A stretch of 64,000 nucleotides of DNA, from NCBI GenBank assembly GCA_016721185.1, contig JADKIP010000005.1:1-64000 (forward strand), in the 5' to 3' direction. A program made the position numbers and the translations under genes. The stretch is from Candidatus Dechloromonas phosphorivorans (GTDB taxonomy: Bacteria; Pseudomonadota; Gammaproteobacteria; Burkholderiales; Rhodocyclaceae). Below are positions 62,031 through 64,000 of this stretch, one piece after another. Under the pieces are notes generated by a model that did no database searches, was not told the DNA's origin, and saw only the letters and a program-made list of their open reading frames with translations. Positions within the stretch are counted from its first letter, which is position 1, and each line of letters begins with the position of its first letter.

Positions 62031-62783
62031 ATGTCCGTAACCATGCGTCAAATGCTGGAGGCCGGTATTCACTTTGGCCACCAAACTCGTTTCTGGTCAC
62101 CAAAAATGGCACCGTACATCTTCGGCGCCCGTAACAAGATTCACATCGTTAACCTTGAGCAGACACTGGCCAAGTACAACGAAGCCGTGGCTTTCGTAAA
62201 GAAGCTGTCGGCCAACCGCGGTAACGTCCTGTTCGTTTGCACCAAGCGTCAGGCACGCGAAATCATCGGCGAAGAAGCCATTCGCGCCGGTGCCTGCTTC
62301 GTCGAACAGCGCTGGCTGGGCGGCATGCTGACCAACTTCAAGACGGTCCGTACCTCAATCAATCGCTTGAAAGAGATGGAAGTCGCTGTCGAGGCCGGTG
62401 ATCTTGAGCGCATGCCTAAAAAGGAAGCGCTGACCTTCCGTCGCGAACTGGAAAAGTTGCAAAAATCCATTGGCGGTATCAAGAACATGACTGGCCTGCC
62501 GGATGCGATTTTCGTCATCGACGTTGGCTACCACAAGATTGCAATTACCGAAGCCGGCAAGCTGTCCATTCCGGTTATCGGCGTGGTTGACACCAACCAC
62601 TCTCCGGAAGGCGTTTCCTACATCATTCCAGGTAACGACGACTCGTCACGCGCTATCCAGTTGTATGCCCGCGGTATCGCTGATGCGATCCTCGAAGGCC
62701 GCAGCCAGGTTCTTCATGAAATCGTAGCCGCCGCTGGTGGCGACGATGAGTTCGTTGAAGTTCAGGAAGCCGCAGCACAATAA
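62031..62783 (+). CDS. rpsB: 30S ribosomal protein S2
   Basis: Ribosomal small-subunit protein of 250 residues. It starts MSVTMRQMLEAGIHFGHQTRFWSPKM, the usual S2 opening, and has LEQTLAKYNEA, QRWLGGMLTNFKT and the PVIGVVDTNHSPEGVSYIIPGNDD motif. AAGGAG lies eight bases before the ATG. First gene of rpsB-tsf-pyrH. Confidence 0.98.
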   Translation: MSVTMRQMLEAGIHFGHQTRFWSPKMAPYIFGARNKIHIVNLEQTLAKYNEAVAFVKKLSANRGNVLFVCTKRQAREIIGEEAIRAGACFVEQRWLGGMLTNFKTVRTSINRLKEMEVAVEAGDLERMPKKEALTFRRELEKLQKSIGGIKNMTGLPDAIFVIDVGYHKIAITEAGKLSIPVIGVVDTNHSPEGVSYIIPGNDDSSRAIQLYARGIADAILEGRSQVLHEIVAAAGGDDEFVEVQEAAAQ

Positions 62784-62792
62784 AGTTGTAAT

Positions 62793-62813
62793 GGCGGAGC
62801 GTTAAGCTCCGCC
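62793..62813 (+). terminator. Hairpin between rpsB and tsf
   Basis: A perfect 8-bp stem GGCGGAGC / GCTCCGCC with loop GTTAA lies 10 bases after rpsB. No T-run follows, so it probably attenuates or stabilises the mRNA and does not end transcription; rpsB and tsf are co-transcribed in relatives. Confidence 0.55.
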
Positions 62814-62838
62814 TGATTGATAAGCTCAGGAGATAAGT

Positions 62839-63738
62839 ATGGCGACAATTACCGCCGGCATGGTCGCAGAACTGCGCGGCAAGACCGATGCACCGATGAT
62901 GGAATGTAAAAAAGCGTTGACCGAAGCCGAAGGCGACATGGTCAAAGCGGAAGAAATCCTACGCGTCAAACTCGGCAACAAGGCCAGCAAGGCAGCTAGC
63001 CGTATTGCTGCAGAAGGCATTGTTGCGCTGCATATTTCGGCTGACGGCAAACTCGGCGCCATCGTTGAAGTCAATAGCGAAACCGATTTTGTGGCCAAAA
63101 ATGATGAGTTCATTGCACTCGCCAAGGGCTGCGCTGAACTTGTAGCCACCAAAAACCCGGCTGATGTTGCTGCGCTATCCGTGTTGCCAATGGGCGAGGG
63201 TACTGTCGAATCGACCCGCTCTGCATTGGTTGGCAAGATCGGTGAAAACATGTCGATCCGTCGCTTCGTTCGTTTCGAGGCCACTGGTGCATTGACTTCC
63301 TACGTTCATGGCGGCTCCAAGATTGGTGTGGTTATCGACGTTGTGGGTGGTGACGAGCAATTGGCCAAGGATCTGGCGATGCATATCGCTGCTTCCAAGC
63401 CGAAGTCGCTGGATGCCAGCGGTGTTTCAGCCGATTTGCTGGATACCGAGCGTCGTATCGCGATCGAAAAAGCCCGTGAAGCCGGCAAGCCGGAAGCCAT
63501 GCTGGAGAAAATCGCTGAAGGTACGGTTCAAAAGTACCTCAAGGATGTCACTCTGCTGGGTCAGGTTTTTGTCAAGGCTGCAGATGGCAAGCAAACGATT
63601 GAGCAACTGCTGAAGAGCAAGAGTGCTTCAGTGGCTGCTTTCTCGCTGGTCGTGGTCGGTGAAGGCATCGAAAAGAAGGTTGATGACTTCGCTGCAGAAG
63701 TTGCGGCTCAAGCCGCTGCTGCCGCTGCCAAGAAGTAA
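62839..63738 (+). CDS. tsf: Elongation factor Ts
   Basis: Nucleotide exchange factor for EF-Tu, 299 residues. Typical N-terminal UBA-like part (AGMVAELRGKTDAPMMECKKALTEAEGD), then SETDFVAKNDEF, and a long C-terminal dimerisation domain ending in an Ala-rich tail (AAQAAAAAAKK). AGGAG lies upstream of the ATG. Next gene is pyrH. Confidence 0.98.
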   Translation: MATITAGMVAELRGKTDAPMMECKKALTEAEGDMVKAEEILRVKLGNKASKAASRIAAEGIVALHISADGKLGAIVEVNSETDFVAKNDEFIALAKGCAELVATKNPADVAALSVLPMGEGTVESTRSALVGKIGENMSIRRFVRFEATGALTSYVHGGSKIGVVIDVVGGDEQLAKDLAMHIAASKPKSLDASGVSADLLDTERRIAIEKAREAGKPEAMLEKIAEGTVQKYLKDVTLLGQVFVKAADGKQTIEQLLKSKSASVAAFSLVVVGEGIEKKVDDFAAEVAAQAAAAAAKK

Positions 63739-63755
63739 TTAGTAAGGAAAAACTG

Positions 63756-64000
63756 ATGACCACACCCAAGTACAAGCGGATTCTCCTGAAGCTTTCCGGC
63801 GAGGCCCTGATGGGTGATAGTGCTTATGGCATTAACCCGCAGACCATCACGGGGATTTGTGGAGAGATCAAGGCGGTCGCTGATCTGGGTGTGGAAATCG
63901 GTGTTGTAATCGGCGGTGGCAATATTTTCCGCGGTATGGCTGGTACGGCAACCGGGATGGATAGGGCCACTGCAGATTACATGGGCATGCTGGCAACGGT
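63756..64000 (+). CDS. pyrH: UMP kinase (5' part, cut by window)
   Basis: Start of uridylate kinase: YKRILLKLSGEALMGDSAYGINPQTI, then VVIGGGNIFRGMAG, the usual PyrH motifs. AAGGAAA lies before the ATG. About 81 codons are present; the rest is beyond the right edge. It phosphorylates UMP in pyrimidine nucleotide synthesis. Confidence 0.95.
   Translation, partial: MTTPKYKRILLKLSGEALMGDSAYGINPQTITGICGEIKAVADLGVEIGVVIGGGNIFRGMAGTATGMDRATADYMGMLAT

Overview
The window is a contiguous piece of a betaproteobacterial chromosome. The best fit is the Rhodocyclales (Dechloromonas/Azonexus-like). This rests on gene order: dapC-dapD-pilU-dapE-prmB, smc-zipA-ligA and glnD-map beside rpsB-tsf-pyrH. The genus is inference. 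Coding density is high, most neighbours overlap by a few bases, and no tRNA, rRNA, CRISPR array or insertion sequence was found. No stretch longer than 300 bases lacks a gene.

Layout. 1-25.2 kb is ordinary housekeeping. It holds an EnvZ/OmpR-type two-component pair running off the left edge, then tsaB-rimI-udg, lplT, a LysR regulator with alr, radA and a dual GGDEF/EAL protein, an FtsX-like permease, a FecR/OmpA pair, pepD, a CHASE-GGDEF cyclase, a spermidine-synthase-like protein and the lysine/pilus operon dapC-dapD-pilU-dapE-prmB.

25.26-44.64 kb is the most notable part: a zinc-starvation island. A Fur-family repressor (Zur) is divergent from a run of 17 plus-strand genes, most of them overlapping or a few bases apart. 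A perfect 24-bp palindrome of Zur-box type lies between them. The run encodes two COG0523 GTPases, second copies of zinc enzymes (CysRS, ThrRS, a QueD/PTPS-like protein, gamma carbonic anhydrase, dihydroorotase), a frameshifted DUF1624 membrane protein, two TonB-dependent receptors, a thioredoxin-like protein, a DUF1826 protein, and a DUF2796 / ABC ATPase / permease / DUF3299 / ZIP set that looks like a Zrg-type zinc uptake system. The logic reads as: sense zinc loss (Zur), import zinc across both membranes, hand it to clients (COG0523), and supply backup enzymes. Two details stand out: the dihydroorotase has Gln in place of the first zinc-ligand His, and the ABC ATPase lacks the Walker A lysine.

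44.7-46.7 kb is a catalase-like gene followed by an ECF sigma factor and zinc-finger anti-sigma factor. 46.9-64 kb returns to core genes: a guanine-deaminase-like protein, smc, a frameshifted zipA, ligA, galU, a phosphoribosyltransferase, a methyltransferase, a methylthioinosine-phosphorylase-like gene, glnD, map, a lone rmlD, rpsB, tsf and the start of pyrH.

Two otherwise plausible genes (DUF1624 and zipA) carry single frameshifts. The zipA one, in a core division gene, makes assembly or read error a real alternative to true mutation.
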